Assembly: GCA_023263945.1 (NCBI GenBank)
Contig: JALQTW010000003.1
Span: 57,297-121,296, forward strand
Reading direction: 5' to 3'
Source of the DNA: Patescibacteria group bacterium
GTDB lineage: Bacteria; Patescibacteriota; Gracilibacteria; Peribacterales; Peribacteraceae
DNA length: 64,000 nucleotides
This document shows, one piece after another, positions 36,155 to 44,506 of this stretch. Below the pieces are notes generated by a model. It saw nothing but the letters and a program-made list of their open reading frames with translations. It was not told the DNA's origin and made no database searches. The number at the start of each line of letters is the position of its first letter. The stretch's first letter is position 1. The translations under genes were made by a program, and so were the position numbers.

Positions 36155-36483
36155 GATTGAGGTGAGGAATCTTTCTTTGCTGCGTCACGATCACGGTGAT
36201 CGCGCTGAAGTGCTGGATCAATATCATCTGCCATCGCGGAAACACGAGGAGCCTGCTTCACGATGTCTGTCACTTTGAATCTCTTTCTCTTACTCAGTGG
36301 TCGGCATTCCGTAATGATCACTTCATCACCAATGCCCAAGTTGTGACCATTCGTATCCGCAAGGAATTTCTTGCTCACGCGGAAACGCTTGCTGTACATG
36401 GGGTGCAACACGGCGCGGTGCACCGTCACAGTGACTGTGTTCTGCATGCTTGCCGAGGTGATGACGCCTTGTTTGGTTCTCAT
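36151..36483 (-). CDS. rpsQ: Ribosomal protein S17
   Basis: A 110-residue protein: [41 protein letters not shown] and [21 protein letters not shown] are typical. A 25-residue Asp/Arg-rich tail follows the core. The start overlaps the rpmC stop by 4 bases. Confidence 0.96.
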   Translation of the reverse strand: MRTKQGVITSASMQNTVTVTVHRAVLHPMYSKRFRVSKKFLADTNGHNLGIGDEVIITECRPLSKRKRFKVTDIVKQAPRVSAMADDIDPALQRDHRDRDAAKKDSSPQS

Positions 36484-36815
36484 AGGGAAGTTTTCGAAGA
36501 AGACGAGGAGGACGAGGAGTTCGAGGTGGACGATTTTTTCTTCGTATTCGTCGTCTTCTTTGTACTCTTCGTTTTCTTTTCTGGGGCCGGCAGTGTAGCG
36601 TCCTGGCCGTTTTGCTTCAATCCTTTTCGCATCTCTTCTTCCACCGTACGCATGCGTGCAATCTCGCGGCGAAGTACACGGAGCTGAGCATGGTTCTTTT
36701 CCTTTCCAAGCTCAATGCCCAGACGGATTTTTCCTGCCTCGCTCTGCTTCATGGCTATCTCCCGCTTTAGTTCAGCAGGCAGCATTTTCCGGAGTTCAGA
36801 GAGGACGATACTCAT
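36480..36815 (-). CDS. rpmC: Ribosomal protein L29 with repeat-encoded tail
   Basis: A 111-residue protein; L29 is usually 60-70. The core is [57 protein letters not shown] in overlapping helices. The last 40 residues are a Lys/Thr/Ser tail ([15 protein letters not shown]) encoded by 9-base repeats. Confidence 0.94.
   Translation of the reverse strand: MSIVLSELRKMLPAELKREIAMKQSEAGKIRLGIELGKEKNHAQLRVLRREIARMRTVEEEMRKGLKQNGQDATLPAPEKKTKSTKKTTNTKKKSSTSNSSSSSSSSKTSL
36540..36580. repeat. Nonamer array N3 in rpmC
   Basis: Plus-strand units CTTCGTATT, CGTCGTCTT, CTTTGTACT, CTTCGTTTT. The same CTTCGTATT word occurs in rplD (N5). Confidence 0.8.
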
Positions 36816-37237
36816 GATTGGTGGTGAAGGCTTTTGACAAATTTGGTACGAACAGGAAGCTTGTGAGCAGCAAGGCGCAGTGCCTCACGCGCTGTTTCTT
36901 CAGAAAGACCGGCCATCTCAAAAATCATCGTGCCTGGGTACACTTCTGCAGCATAAAATTCGATCGCTCCTTTTCCGGCTCCCATCGGCACCTCTGGAGA
37001 TTTTCGGGAGATTGCTTTTTGCGGGAAGATGCGAATCCAGATTTTTCCACCACGTTGTACGGAACGCGTCATGGCACGGCGTGCTGCTTCCAGTTGACGT
37101 GCGGTAATGTCCCCTGCTGTTTGCGACTTGAGACCAAACGTTCCAAAGGCCAGCGTTGCGCCTTTCTGGGCTTTACCCTTGAGGTTGCCGCGCATGCGGT
37201 GCTGCTTCCGGTATTTGGTGCGTGCTGGTTGCAACAT
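36812..37237 (-). CDS. rplP: Ribosomal protein L16
   Basis: A 141-residue protein near the A site: [21 protein letters not shown], then [30 protein letters not shown] and [26 protein letters not shown]. Normal length. The stop overlaps the rpmC ATG. Confidence 0.98.
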   Translation of the reverse strand: MLQPARTKYRKQHRMRGNLKGKAQKGATLAFGTFGLKSQTAGDITARQLEAARRAMTRSVQRGGKIWIRIFPQKAISRKSPEVPMGAGKGAIEFYAAEVYPGTMIFEMAGLSEETAREALRLAAHKLPVRTKFVKSLHHQS

Positions 37238-37239
37238 GA

Positions 37240-37914
37240 TTATTGAGAGGAGAGAGAAGTCATAGCGGACGATTGCACTTCCTGAACTTTCTTGAAGACC
37301 ATTCCTTTATAGATCCACACCTGCACACCGATTGTTCCATATGTGGTGCGTGCATGGCGCACGGCAAACTGCACGTTTGCACGAAGAGTCTGCAAAGGAA
37401 TGTTCCCGTCTTTGAATGTCTCATTACGTGCAATTTCTGCACCGTTCAAACGTCCTGCAACGCGGATTTTGATTCCGATTGCGCCGGACTGCATGGCCTT
37501 TTCCAGTGCCATCTTGCAGGCACGACGATATGGCATGCGGCGCTCAATCTGACGCTGAATATTTTCTGCAATGTTCTCTGCATCGCTGTCTGGCGTGCGG
37601 ATTTCCTGCACGTTCACATCGAACGAACCACCGAAACGCTTTTCAAGATCTTTCCGCAGTTCCTCAATCTGGGCACCTTGCTTACCAATAATGACACCGG
37701 GCTTACTTGAGTGAATGAGCACAGAGACCTTTTTGCCACGTTCGATATCGATAGAACTAATCCCTGCGTCACCCAGTTTTTTGACCAGGTACCGGCGGAT
37801 GTTCACATCAGCCAGGAAATTTTCGCGGTATTTGCCTTTCACAGCAAACCACGTAGAGTTCCAGGTTTTAATGAACCCAAGTCGGAAGCCGGTAGGATGA
37901 ACTTTTTGTCCCAT
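37240..37914 (-). CDS. rpsC: Ribosomal protein S3
   Basis: A 224-residue protein: [21 protein letters not shown], a KH domain with [18 protein letters not shown], and the C-terminal [19 protein letters not shown] and [14 protein letters not shown]. It starts 3 bases after the rplV stop. Confidence 0.98.
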   Translation of the reverse strand: MGQKVHPTGFRLGFIKTWNSTWFAVKGKYRENFLADVNIRRYLVKKLGDAGISSIDIERGKKVSVLIHSSKPGVIIGKQGAQIEELRKDLEKRFGGSFDVNVQEIRTPDSDAENIAENIQRQIERRMPYRRACKMALEKAMQSGAIGIKIRVAGRLNGAEIARNETFKDGNIPLQTLRANVQFAVRHARTTYGTIGVQVWIYKGMVFKKVQEVQSSAMTSLSSQ

Positions 37915-37917
37915 AAG

Positions 37918-38358
37918 TTAGGAAGCAGGTGAGGAAGCTTTGGTCGTTTTTGATGGAGATTTTGGGGAAGCTTTTGAAGACGATTCTTTCTTCTCATTCT
38001 TCGGAGTCTTCATTTTCTTCGGTGCCTTCTCTTCTTTCAAACCAAGTTGCACTTCAATGTGACAGAGGAATTTCTTAATCGGTCGTACGCGTCCACGTGC
38101 CATAGGAACACCACGGCGGTAGGCCTGTCCTTGATTCACAATAACGGTCTTCACAATGAGCGATTGAGGATCTTGCTTGAGGTTATGACTTGCATTCGCC
38201 ATAGCAGACTTGAGAACTGCTTCTAACATGCGAGCGCTCTTCTTGTGTGTCTTGGAGAGCAGCGTAATGGCATCCGGCACAGGCATGCCACGGACCATTC
38301 TGGCCATAAGATTGGCCTTTTTAGGAGCAAGCCGGCAGGAGCGATGTAGTGCGTACAT
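37918..38358 (-). CDS. rplV: Ribosomal protein L22 with low-complexity tail
   Basis: A 146-residue protein. The core begins LHRSCRLAPKKANLMARMVRGMPVPDAI and includes ARGRVRPIKKFLCHIEV. About 35 residues of Lys/Ser/Pro/Thr (KKMKTPKNEKKESSS) follow and are written in 9-base repeats. Confidence 0.95.
   Translation of the reverse strand: MYALHRSCRLAPKKANLMARMVRGMPVPDAITLLSKTHKKSARMLEAVLKSAMANASHNLKQDPQSLIVKTVIVNQGQAYRRGVPMARGRVRPIKKFLCHIEVQLGLKEEKAPKKMKTPKNEKKESSSKASPKSPSKTTKASSPAS
37991..38035. repeat. Nonamer array N4 in rplV
   Basis: Plus-strand units TTCTCATTC, TTCGGAGTC, TTCATTTTC, TTCGGTGCC, TTCTCTTCT. They encode the start of the L22 tail. Confidence 0.75.
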
Positions 38359-38361
38359 AGA

Positions 38362-38679
38362 TTATTTTTTAGGAGCAGCGGGAGAGGGTTGAGGGGAGGG
38401 CGAAGCCTCGGGCTTCGCATTCTTCCCACCGTGCACTTTGAACTTGGTTGTCCATGAGAATTCCCCCAAGCGATGACCCACCATTTGTTCTGTCACATAC
38501 ACAGGCGTGAATTCTTTTCCGTTGTGAACAGCGAACGTGAAGCCCACGAACTCCGGAGGAATCATGCAGTCACGCGCCCACGTCTTCAGGATTTTTTTCT
38601 CCTGCTTTTCAATCATCGCGACGACTTTTTTCAGGAGTCGTTCGTCTATCTGTGGGCCTTTTTTGAGTGAGCGTGACAT
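38362..38679 (-). CDS. rpsS: Ribosomal protein S19
   Basis: A 105-residue protein: [49 protein letters not shown] and [11 protein letters not shown]. The last 20 residues are a Pro/Ser/Ala extension. DNA for that tail contains a perfect 8-bp hairpin GCGAAGCC-TCG-GGCTTCGC. Confidence 0.97.
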   Translation of the reverse strand: MSRSLKKGPQIDERLLKKVVAMIEKQEKKILKTWARDCMIPPEFVGFTFAVHNGKEFTPVYVTEQMVGHRLGEFSWTTKFKVHGGKNAKPEASPSPQPSPAAPKK

Positions 38680-38721
38680 AAAGAGAGGAGTGAGAGCTGG
38701 ATGCTTCCAGCGGTAGATCGT

Positions 38722-38778
38722 CTAGATCGTCATGAGAATGAGCGCGAGGGCGATGAAGGGAAGAATGAGTTTATACAT
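38722..38778 (-). CDS. 18-residue hydrophobic peptide between rplB and rpsS
   Basis: The frame reads MYKLILPFIALALILMTI and stops. The whole peptide is one membrane-spanning segment. It lies in an otherwise empty 126-base gap in a cluster where gaps are usually 3 bases. The leader TTTCTTTCACGTTTTCCT is pyrimidine-rich, like those of the real genes here. No homologue is known to me; translation is unproven. Confidence 0.4.
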   Translation of the reverse strand: MYKLILPFIALALILMTI

Positions 38779-38805
38779 AGGAAAACGTGAAAGAAAGGAG
38801 GTTGA

Positions 38806-39648
38806 TTACTTTTTCTTTCGCAGACGTCTGCGGATAATAAGGGAAGAAGAACGGTTCTTTCGTTTGCGTGTTTTAACCCCCAGAGCAGGCTTTCCCCATG
38901 GCGTCTTTGGTCGCTTGAGACCAATAGGTGAGTGACCTTCTCCACCTCCGTGCGGGTGATCCACCGCGTTCATAGACTTACCAAGAACCTGAGGACGACG
39001 ACCCATCCAGCGAATGCGTCCTGCTTTTCCAATGGTGATGAGGTGATGGTCAATGTTGCTGACAGTGCCGATCGATGCAAAACATTCACGGCGGATCTTA
39101 CGCATTTCTCCACTTGGAAGCTGAATGATGGCATGAAGACCATCAAGACCTACAAGCGTTGCCGTTGTTCCTGCAGAGCGAACAATCTGTCCGCCTTTGC
39201 CCATCTGCATTTCAATATTGAAGATTTTGAAACCAACGGGGATGTGTTCCAGACGCATGCGGTTTCCAGGCTTTACCTTGGTGCGATGTGCACACACAAC
39301 TTGATCCCCTACTTTGAGACCATCTGCCGCAAGAATGTAGCGCTTGTCACCATCGGCGTAATGGACGAGGGCAAGGCGAGCAGAGCGGTTGGGGTCGTAC
39401 TCAATAGCTTTCACGGTGCCCGGAACACCAAGCTTGTCGATCTGTTTGAAGTCGACGATTCGTAGTAAACGCTTATGTCCTCCACCACGGTGACGCACCG
39501 TCACGCGACCTAAGTTGTTGCGACCGGAGATGCGTTGTTTGCCCATGGTCAGCCTCTTTTCAGGACGCTTCTTCGTAAGTTCACTAAAATCCGCGATCGT
39601 CATTTGACGTCTTCCAGGGGTCGTTGGTTTTTGCTGGCGGACTGGCAT
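38806..39648 (-). CDS. rplB: Ribosomal protein L2
   Basis: A 280-residue protein close to the peptidyl-transferase centre. It has GRNNLGRVTVRHRGGGHKRLLRIVDF, AIEYDPNRSARLALVHYADGDKRYI and the conserved active-centre segment MNAVDHPHGGGEGHSPIGLKRPKTPWGKPALG. Normal length. Confidence 0.98.
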   Translation of the reverse strand: MPVRQQKPTTPGRRQMTIADFSELTKKRPEKRLTMGKQRISGRNNLGRVTVRHRGGGHKRLLRIVDFKQIDKLGVPGTVKAIEYDPNRSARLALVHYADGDKRYILAADGLKVGDQVVCAHRTKVKPGNRMRLEHIPVGFKIFNIEMQMGKGGQIVRSAGTTATLVGLDGLHAIIQLPSGEMRKIRRECFASIGTVSNIDHHLITIGKAGRIRWMGRRPQVLGKSMNAVDHPHGGGEGHSPIGLKRPKTPWGKPALGVKTRKRKNRSSSLIIRRRLRKKK

Positions 39649-39650
39649 GG

Positions 39651-39950
39651 TTAGGAGGCTTTAAAGGTAGCGAGATCGAGAGGTTTACTCTTTGGCGCAA
39701 GACGGACAATCATTCTCTTTTCACGGTGACGCTTTTCCATACTACGACCTGCACCAAGTATTCTCCTTTTGGGAACGGTGCGGAGGACGCGGATGGAGGC
39801 GACATCGGTGTCATAGAATTTGCGGAGTGCATTCTTCACATCAATCTTGGATGCATGTTGCGAAACACGGAGCGTGTAGATACCGCGTGTCTTCTGCACT
39901 TCTGCTTTCTCTGTCATGACGGGGCCGAGGATGATACGAGAGAGCTCCAT
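39651..39950 (-). CDS. rplW: Ribosomal protein L23
   Basis: A 99-residue protein at the exit tunnel: IILGPVMTEKAEVQKTRGIYTLRVSQHASKIDVKNALRKFY, later RRILGAGRSMEKRHREKRMIVRLAP. Its stop is 2 bases before the rplB ATG. Confidence 0.96.
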   Translation of the reverse strand: MELSRIILGPVMTEKAEVQKTRGIYTLRVSQHASKIDVKNALRKFYDTDVASIRVLRTVPKRRILGAGRSMEKRHREKRMIVRLAPKSKPLDLATFKAS

Positions 39951-39968
39951 AAGGAAGCTGAAGATGAA

Positions 39969-40715
39969 TTAAGAAGCTGAGGAAGCTGAAGATTTCTTGT
40001 TCAATGTTTTCTTCGTATTCTTTGTCGTCGTGCTCTTCGTATTCTTCTCCTTTGCATCCTTTGCTTCTCTTCCTTCCTTTCCATCCTTTCTTCCAAACAC
40101 CTCCTCCGCCACCTTCACCGCATCCACGAGGAAGACCACATGCTTTGCGAGGAGAAGATCTTCCGGGTTCAAATACTGTGCCGTGATGGTCTTCACGCGT
40201 GGAATATTGCGAGCGGAGAGTTCCAGCGAACGATGCTTTTCTGGAAGCACAATGACAATGCGACGACCCAACTCCAATTTCATTTTTGTGAGGAGCTCTG
40301 AGAGTGCCTTCGTCTTCACCGTTTCAGGATAGTTCTCCAGTCCCACGATGGATCCTTCTTTTGCCTTCAAAGAAAGACACGAGAAGAGTGCAGCGCGGCG
40401 CATTTTCTTCGGCATATTTTTCTGGAAGTTTGCATCGTTCCGTGGACCGAATGCTTTTCCACCGCCACGCATCACGGGGCTTCTAATTGGTCCGCGACGT
40501 GCGTTACCCGTTCCCTTTTGTTGGAAGAGCTTCTTCGTAGAACCAACCACTTCACCGCGCGTCTTCACATGTGCAATAGGATGACGGCGGTTACTTTGCT
40601 GACGAACAAGCGCCAGGTGCATGAGCCCCTGCTTAATGGGAGCTTCAAACAACGCGGATGGGAGGTCTAAAGACCCCGACTTTGTACCCGATGCTGAATA
40701 GATATCGATCTTCAT
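39969..40715 (-). CDS. rplD: Ribosomal protein L4 with repeat-encoded tail
   Basis: A 248-residue protein; L4 is usually about 205. The core has QQSNRRHPIAHVKTRGEVVGSTKKLFQQKGTGNARRGPIRSPVMRGGGKAFGP and ALSELLTKM. The last 45 residues (REAKDAKEKNTKSTTTKNTKK) are a low-complexity tail made of two kinds of 9-base repeats. Confidence 0.96.
   Translation of the reverse strand: MKIDIYSASGTKSGSLDLPSALFEAPIKQGLMHLALVRQQSNRRHPIAHVKTRGEVVGSTKKLFQQKGTGNARRGPIRSPVMRGGGKAFGPRNDANFQKNMPKKMRRAALFSCLSLKAKEGSIVGLENYPETVKTKALSELLTKMKLELGRRIVIVLPEKHRSLELSARNIPRVKTITAQYLNPEDLLLAKHVVFLVDAVKVAEEVFGRKDGKEGREAKDAKEKNTKSTTTKNTKKTLNKKSSASSAS
40011..40094. repeat. Nonamer array N5 in rplD
   Basis: Two blocks on the plus strand. 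40011-40046 has CTTCGTATT, CTTTGTCGT, CGTGCTCTT, CGTATTCTT. 40051-40094 has TTTGCATCC, TTTGCTTCT, CTTCCTTCC, TTTCCATCC. The first matches N3, the second N1 and the lysS linker. Confidence 0.85.
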
Positions 40716-40717
40716 AC

Positions 40718-41329
40718 TTATTTCTTGGCAGCAGAAGTTTCCACAATCACCGTCACCAGAGAACCGTTTGGTCCTGGAATTGGTCCTTTAATGGCAATGA
40801 GTCCCTCCTTTTCATCCATGGCAACAACCGGACGGTTCTTTAAGGTAATGCGATCATTTCCCATGCGTCCGGCCATACGCTTCCCTGGGTGCACACGTCC
40901 TGGCCATGTACGCATACCGATGGATCCTGGTTCGCGCTTAAAGTGGGAACCGTGCGTGCGGGGACCTCCGGAGAAATGGTAACGCTTCACGACTCCCTGA
41001 AATCCCTTTCCTTTACTGGTGCTGACGATAGTCACCGTGGAGTCCGCCGGAATGACGGATGCATCCACTTTATTGCCGACTGCAACACCCTCGAGTGTTA
41101 CGACCTTAAATTCCTTTTGTCCTTTGAACTTCGTGAGCTCTTTTCCTTTACGTGTCTTCATGGTGTGGGCACCGACTCCCAAGACGACAGCTTCGTAGCC
41201 ATCCTTCTCTTTTGTCTTCGTGCGAACGACCTGATTTTCATCAATTTTGAGATACGTGACAGCCACTGCTTCTCCGGTTGGGAGAAACACGCGCGACATG
41301 CCGACTTTGCGAGCAAGAAGTCCGTTCAT
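40718..41329 (-). CDS. rplC: Ribosomal protein L3
   Basis: A 203-residue protein: NGLLARKVGMSRVFLPTGEAVAVTYLKI, then KGKGFQGVVKRYHFSGGPRTHGSHFKREPGSIG and PGRVHPGKRMAGRMGN. I chose the ATG at 41329, which gives the family start. It is the first gene of this cluster; rpsJ (S10), which usually precedes it, is not here. Confidence 0.97.
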   Translation of the reverse strand: MNGLLARKVGMSRVFLPTGEAVAVTYLKIDENQVVRTKTKEKDGYEAVVLGVGAHTMKTRKGKELTKFKGQKEFKVVTLEGVAVGNKVDASVIPADSTVTIVSTSKGKGFQGVVKRYHFSGGPRTHGSHFKREPGSIGMRTWPGRVHPGKRMAGRMGNDRITLKNRPVVAMDEKEGLIAIKGPIPGPNGSLVTVIVETSAAKK

Positions 41330-41438
41330 TGGAAGTGTCGTGATCACCGAGTTCGGGAGGTTTCCTTGGCTCCGCTTGTTGATACATGATCAAGGCGGAA
41401 AGAAACGTGCGCTCAGTGACAAATTAACTAGCCGGGAG

Positions 41439-41467
41439 ATTTTAGAGTGTGGAAATGGGGCGGTCAA
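41439..41467 (-). promoter_or_regulatory. Main promoter of the ribosomal cluster
   Basis: TTGACC and TAAAAT with a 17-base spacer. Transcription would start near 41432, giving a leader of about 100 bases before rplC. The leader contains short inverted repeats such as TTGAT/ATCAA and could hold an autoregulatory site. Confidence 0.75.
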
Positions 41468-41479
41468 TATAAAACATGA

Positions 41480-41731
41480 CTATTTATAGGCCCCTTGTCG
41501 ATGTCGTACGCGCAAGACAGTCACCGTGACAATTTCTTTATGAATCGTATAGATAATACGATAAGGCCACACACGAAGAGACCACGCACCCTCAAATTCA
41601 CCCTCCAGTTTTTTCCCAGAAAATGGATTCTGCCGAAGAATATCAAATGATGCATAGATACGCTTTTGATCTTTTGGCCGAAGATTCATGATTTCTTTTG
41701 CTGCCTTCTTTTTTACTTCTATTTGAAACAT
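41480..41731 (-). CDS. RelE/ParE-family toxin
   Basis: An 83-residue toxin of the RelE superfamily, probably a ribosome-dependent mRNase. Its features are FQIEVKKKAAKEIMNL at the start, LEGEFEGAWSLRVWPYRIIYTI in the middle and VTVLRVRHRQGAYK at the end. The basic residues and the YRIIY segment match the family. It starts 3 bases after the antitoxin stop. Confidence 0.9.
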   Translation of the reverse strand: MFQIEVKKKAAKEIMNLRPKDQKRIYASFDILRQNPFSGKKLEGEFEGAWSLRVWPYRIIYTIHKEIVTVTVLRVRHRQGAYK

Positions 41732-41734
41732 CTT

Positions 41735-42022
41735 TCAAAGTTTCAGTTTCTTTTTTAAAATATCCAGATTCACAGTGTCCTTCGGACGTTTTCCCGATTT
41801 CATTTCTGCGATTCCGCCAAGAATGTCCTGCCTCATTGTAACGTCTGGATCGGCCATAATTTCCATTGTTTCCATCCAACTTTCAAATTCGTCAATGGAC
41901 ATCAAAACTCCCTTTGGATGACCTTCGTAGGTGATAACGATGGAAACTCCCGGCGTTTCTACTTCATGCAGAATGGCAAAAAAATTGTTCCTGGCTTCCG
42001 ATGCTGTGACTGTTTTGCTCAT
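41735..42022 (-). CDS. Phd/YefM-family antitoxin
   Basis: A 95-residue protein: KTVTASEARNNFFAILHEVETPGVSIVITYEGHPKGVLMSIDEFESW is a typical Phd/YefM DNA-binding domain. The C-terminal 35 residues should wrap the RelE toxin. I chose the ATG at 42022 because a perfect TATAAT lies 6 bases before it. The pair probably represses its own promoter. Confidence 0.9.
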   Translation of the reverse strand: MSKTVTASEARNNFFAILHEVETPGVSIVITYEGHPKGVLMSIDEFESWMETMEIMADPDVTMRQDILGGIAEMKSGKRPKDTVNLDILKKKLKL

Positions 42023-42028
42023 ATAGCC

Positions 42029-42057
42029 ATTATAACGTACAATAGGTGTAAGCACAA
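42029..42057 (-). promoter_or_regulatory. Leaderless promoter of the Phd-RelE pair
   Basis: TTGTGC and TATAAT with a 17-base spacer; 6 bases separate the -10 box from the ATG. Confidence 0.75.
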
Positions 42058-42127
42058 CGACTTTGCGTGGTGGCTTCTTTCATTTGCTCTTGTGAAGTAA
42101 AAAATTCTGCCTAGGATAGGTGAAAAT

Positions 42128-42388
42128 ATGACTCTGCTTATACATCCAACGAAGGAGATGCCTATCAACGTTATAGAAAGCGAAATCAACAACATGAAAA
42201 AGGGCGCCACTATTGAAAGAAAAAGAGGAGAGGAGGCTCTTGTCGTAAAAAGTCGATCATGGGGAACGCTTGATAGCATTCAATCTCTTCTTGCGAAAAA
42301 GGGCATTCCCCCAGAAAACATGCAAACAGAACATCCGCGAGAGACGTCGTTTGTTGTGGGAAGAGAAGCCCTTTCAGATGCAGCGTAA
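42128..42388 (+). CDS. Small hypothetical protein near toxin genes
   Basis: An 86-residue protein, unrecognised. The middle TIERKRGEEALVVKSRSWG resembles the beta-strand pair of prevent-host-death-like antitoxins only loosely. TTGTGA and TAGGAT (16-base spacer) stand upstream with a 10-base gap to the ATG. A start at the Met-12 codon is also possible. Confidence 0.5.
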   Translation: MTLLIHPTKEMPINVIESEINNMKKGATIERKRGEEALVVKSRSWGTLDSIQSLLAKKGIPPENMQTEHPRETSFVVGREALSDAA

Positions 42389-42417
42389 GGAGACACGAGG
42401 AATGATATAATCGTGCT

Positions 42418-42906
42418 ATGAATCCGTACGGTCACATATTTCAGCAATTGAATGAAGCAGGTATTCAATACATCGTCGTTGGTGGCATTGCGATGAATTT
42501 GCACGGATTACCGCGTTTTACGGGTGATATTGATATTCTCCTTGCACTTGATCCACCTAACATCGAAAAAATGTCCATTCTTATGAAAGAGATGGGATAT
42601 GAAAAGCGACTACCCGTGACTCTAGAGGAGTTAGGAGATGAAAAGCATGTAGTGCAGCTCATCAAGGAAAAAAATCTCATCGCTTTCACATTCAACGATC
42701 CAAAAAAACCACAAGCCAGTGTGGATATTATTGTTGGTGAATCACTGAAATTTGAGAATTACAAGAAACACCAAGTTCTTATAGGCATGTGGGGCATGCA
42801 CATACCTGTTGTTTCTATTGAAGATTTGATTGGCATGAAACAAGCAACACATCGTCAAAAAGATGCCGAAGACGTTGCTTTTCTGCTAGAATTGAAAGGT
42901 CTATGA
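42418..42906 (+). CDS. Nucleotidyltransferase-fold protein
   Basis: A 162-residue protein of the polymerase-beta-like nucleotidyltransferase superfamily: YIVVGGIAMNLHGLPRFTGDIDILLALDP has the GG helix and the DID metal pair, and ASVDIIVGE the third Asp. The end VVSIEDLIGMKQATHRQKDAEDVAFL is common in AbiE-like or DUF6036-like members, many of which belong to toxin-antitoxin pairs. TGATATAAT ends 6 bases before the ATG. Its stop overlaps the next start. Confidence 0.85.
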   Translation: MNPYGHIFQQLNEAGIQYIVVGGIAMNLHGLPRFTGDIDILLALDPPNIEKMSILMKEMGYEKRLPVTLEELGDEKHVVQLIKEKNLIAFTFNDPKKPQASVDIIVGESLKFENYKKHQVLIGMWGMHIPVVSIEDLIGMKQATHRQKDAEDVAFLLELKGL

Positions 42907-43064
42907 AAGAGGATTACGAAGCACTGGCGCGCAGGCAACGGATTCTTGACCTCAAGAAATCAACGCCCGAGCATCGTCTGGACTGGCTTGCAGCGGCTGT
43001 GGAATTTGCAAACGCTCCGAAGAAGGTTGTGAAGGAGGGGGATGTCAGTCAACAACGCAAGTAA
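42903..43064 (+). CDS. Small partner of the nucleotidyltransferase
   Basis: A 53-residue protein starting at an ATG that overlaps the previous TGA. It reads KEDYEALARRQRILDLKKS, then TPEHRLDWLAAAVEFANAPKK. The pattern of a short helical protein with a Leu-Asp-Trp-Leu motif beside a nucleotidyltransferase recurs in many bacteria, as far as I recall. A toxin-antitoxin role is likely but unproven. Confidence 0.6.
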   Translation: MKEDYEALARRQRILDLKKSTPEHRLDWLAAAVEFANAPKKVVKEGDVSQQRK

Positions 43065-43075
43065 ATCCCCTCGTT

Positions 43076-44506
43076 CTAGCAGCGGCCGTTCTCGGCCGCG
43101 GCGATAATGAATGCGCTTTGCAACTTCTCAGAACTTTGAACCAGATCTCTTTGCAACATTCCAAGAATTCTCTCTTCCATATTTTCCAAAGGAAGCGAAT
43201 AACGATGATATCGTTCGTCCTTCTCTGAAAATGAACATACACCTCCCCCACCAAAATCTTTTACCGGTAAAAGAAAAAATTGATCGAGAAGATTTTTTTC
43301 TGAAGAGACGATTGCAATGCCAAATACATAATCACATGTCCTGAACTCTTCCGAGAGAAGAAAAGTCCATTCCTTTTTAGAAGGTGATGAAACAGTGGTT
43401 ATGCTAAAGAGAAAGGGGAAATGTTGGCATAAAGAAAAAACCTGATCCTCATGTATTCCTTTCGCTATAAGAAGGTTTTTCATTTCTTTGAATATACGCA
43501 TTTTTGCTTCCTTCAGCGCTTTTTTCCCTGTTTTCCATTTTCCAAGCGCCATCCACAATTTTTCTTGGGCCTTCAGAAAAACATCGTGTTCAATAATGGC
43601 AGGGAATGTATTTCTTGTGATGATCCAGTCTTGACGGGGATTCACTCTCTTTCCCTGCCTCAATCTGTTCCATGTCTTGTTATATAAGCGTGCACCCGTA
43701 TATGTTTCATTCATCAAAATGCGCACGATTTTATCACGATTCCAAAGTCCACCGCATGCCGATGGAATTCCCCGGTCATTTAATACAGAAACGATTTGAG
43801 AAAGAGCAAGATTCTCTGTCACAAACATGCTGAAAATATCGCGAACGACATTCGTAGTTTCGTCATTCAGAGGAACAAACCTCACTCGCTCATTGGCAAT
43901 TTGTTTATGTTCACCTTTCTTTAAAAGACGAATTGGCTGCTTATGAACATCAAGCAGTTCCCGTGCCATGCCGTAACATGGCACCCCTCCCGCGGAATAT
44001 CCTTGTTCTGATACTTTCACACAGCCATTGAACACCTTGCCACTGAGCTGTCTGCTATACTCTGCCGCCATATAACGTTCGATAGAGGTCTGGAGATGTG
44101 CGATCAGTTGCTGCTCCGCTTTTGGAAAGCCCTTCGAAACGTAGACCACCTTCTTCCCCTGCTGCTTGCAGCGAAACTCATAGTACGCAGCTTCGTCTTG
44201 ATCTTGGAATCTGCCCCAACGGGACACATCATAGACAAAGACATAATCGAATGCAGGCGCGTCTTTCTTCAAAACCCAATCCTTAAAGAGATTTGTAAAC
44301 CCTGGACGATCAGCAAGCAGACCCGTCTCCCCCTCATCAAACTCTTCATGAATGATCTCAACACCATGTTCTTGAGCGAATTTTTCTGTGAGTTCGCGTT
44401 GGATCGGGACGGAGTTTTCCTGTTTGTCCTCTGCAGAATGCCGATAGTAAGCAATCGCTCTTTTCGGGTTTTTGCCTGAAGAAAAGAAGAAAGATTTAGC
44501 GTCCAT
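43076..44506 (-). CDS. Large serine recombinase
   Basis: A 476-residue site-specific recombinase. The resolvase domain begins AIAYYRHSAEDKQENSVPIQRE (catalytic Ser in RHS) and has VYDVSRWGRFQDQ, with the active-site Arg pair. The recombinase domain follows (GYSAGGVPCYGMARE, SVLNDRGIPSACGGLW and MNETYTGARLYNKTW). The last 150 residues are unlike the usual zinc-ribbon end. The ATG overlaps the stop of the shorter recombinase. It is probably the integrase of a mobile element. Confidence 0.9.
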   Translation of the reverse strand: MDAKSFFFSSGKNPKRAIAYYRHSAEDKQENSVPIQRELTEKFAQEHGVEIIHEEFDEGETGLLADRPGFTNLFKDWVLKKDAPAFDYVFVYDVSRWGRFQDQDEAAYYEFRCKQQGKKVVYVSKGFPKAEQQLIAHLQTSIERYMAAEYSRQLSGKVFNGCVKVSEQGYSAGGVPCYGMARELLDVHKQPIRLLKKGEHKQIANERVRFVPLNDETTNVVRDIFSMFVTENLALSQIVSVLNDRGIPSACGGLWNRDKIVRILMNETYTGARLYNKTWNRLRQGKRVNPRQDWIITRNTFPAIIEHDVFLKAQEKLWMALGKWKTGKKALKEAKMRIFKEMKNLLIAKGIHEDQVFSLCQHFPFLFSITTVSSPSKKEWTFLLSEEFRTCDYVFGIAIVSSEKNLLDQFFLLPVKDFGGGGVCSFSEKDERYHRYSLPLENMEERILGMLQRDLVQSSEKLQSAFIIAAAENGRC

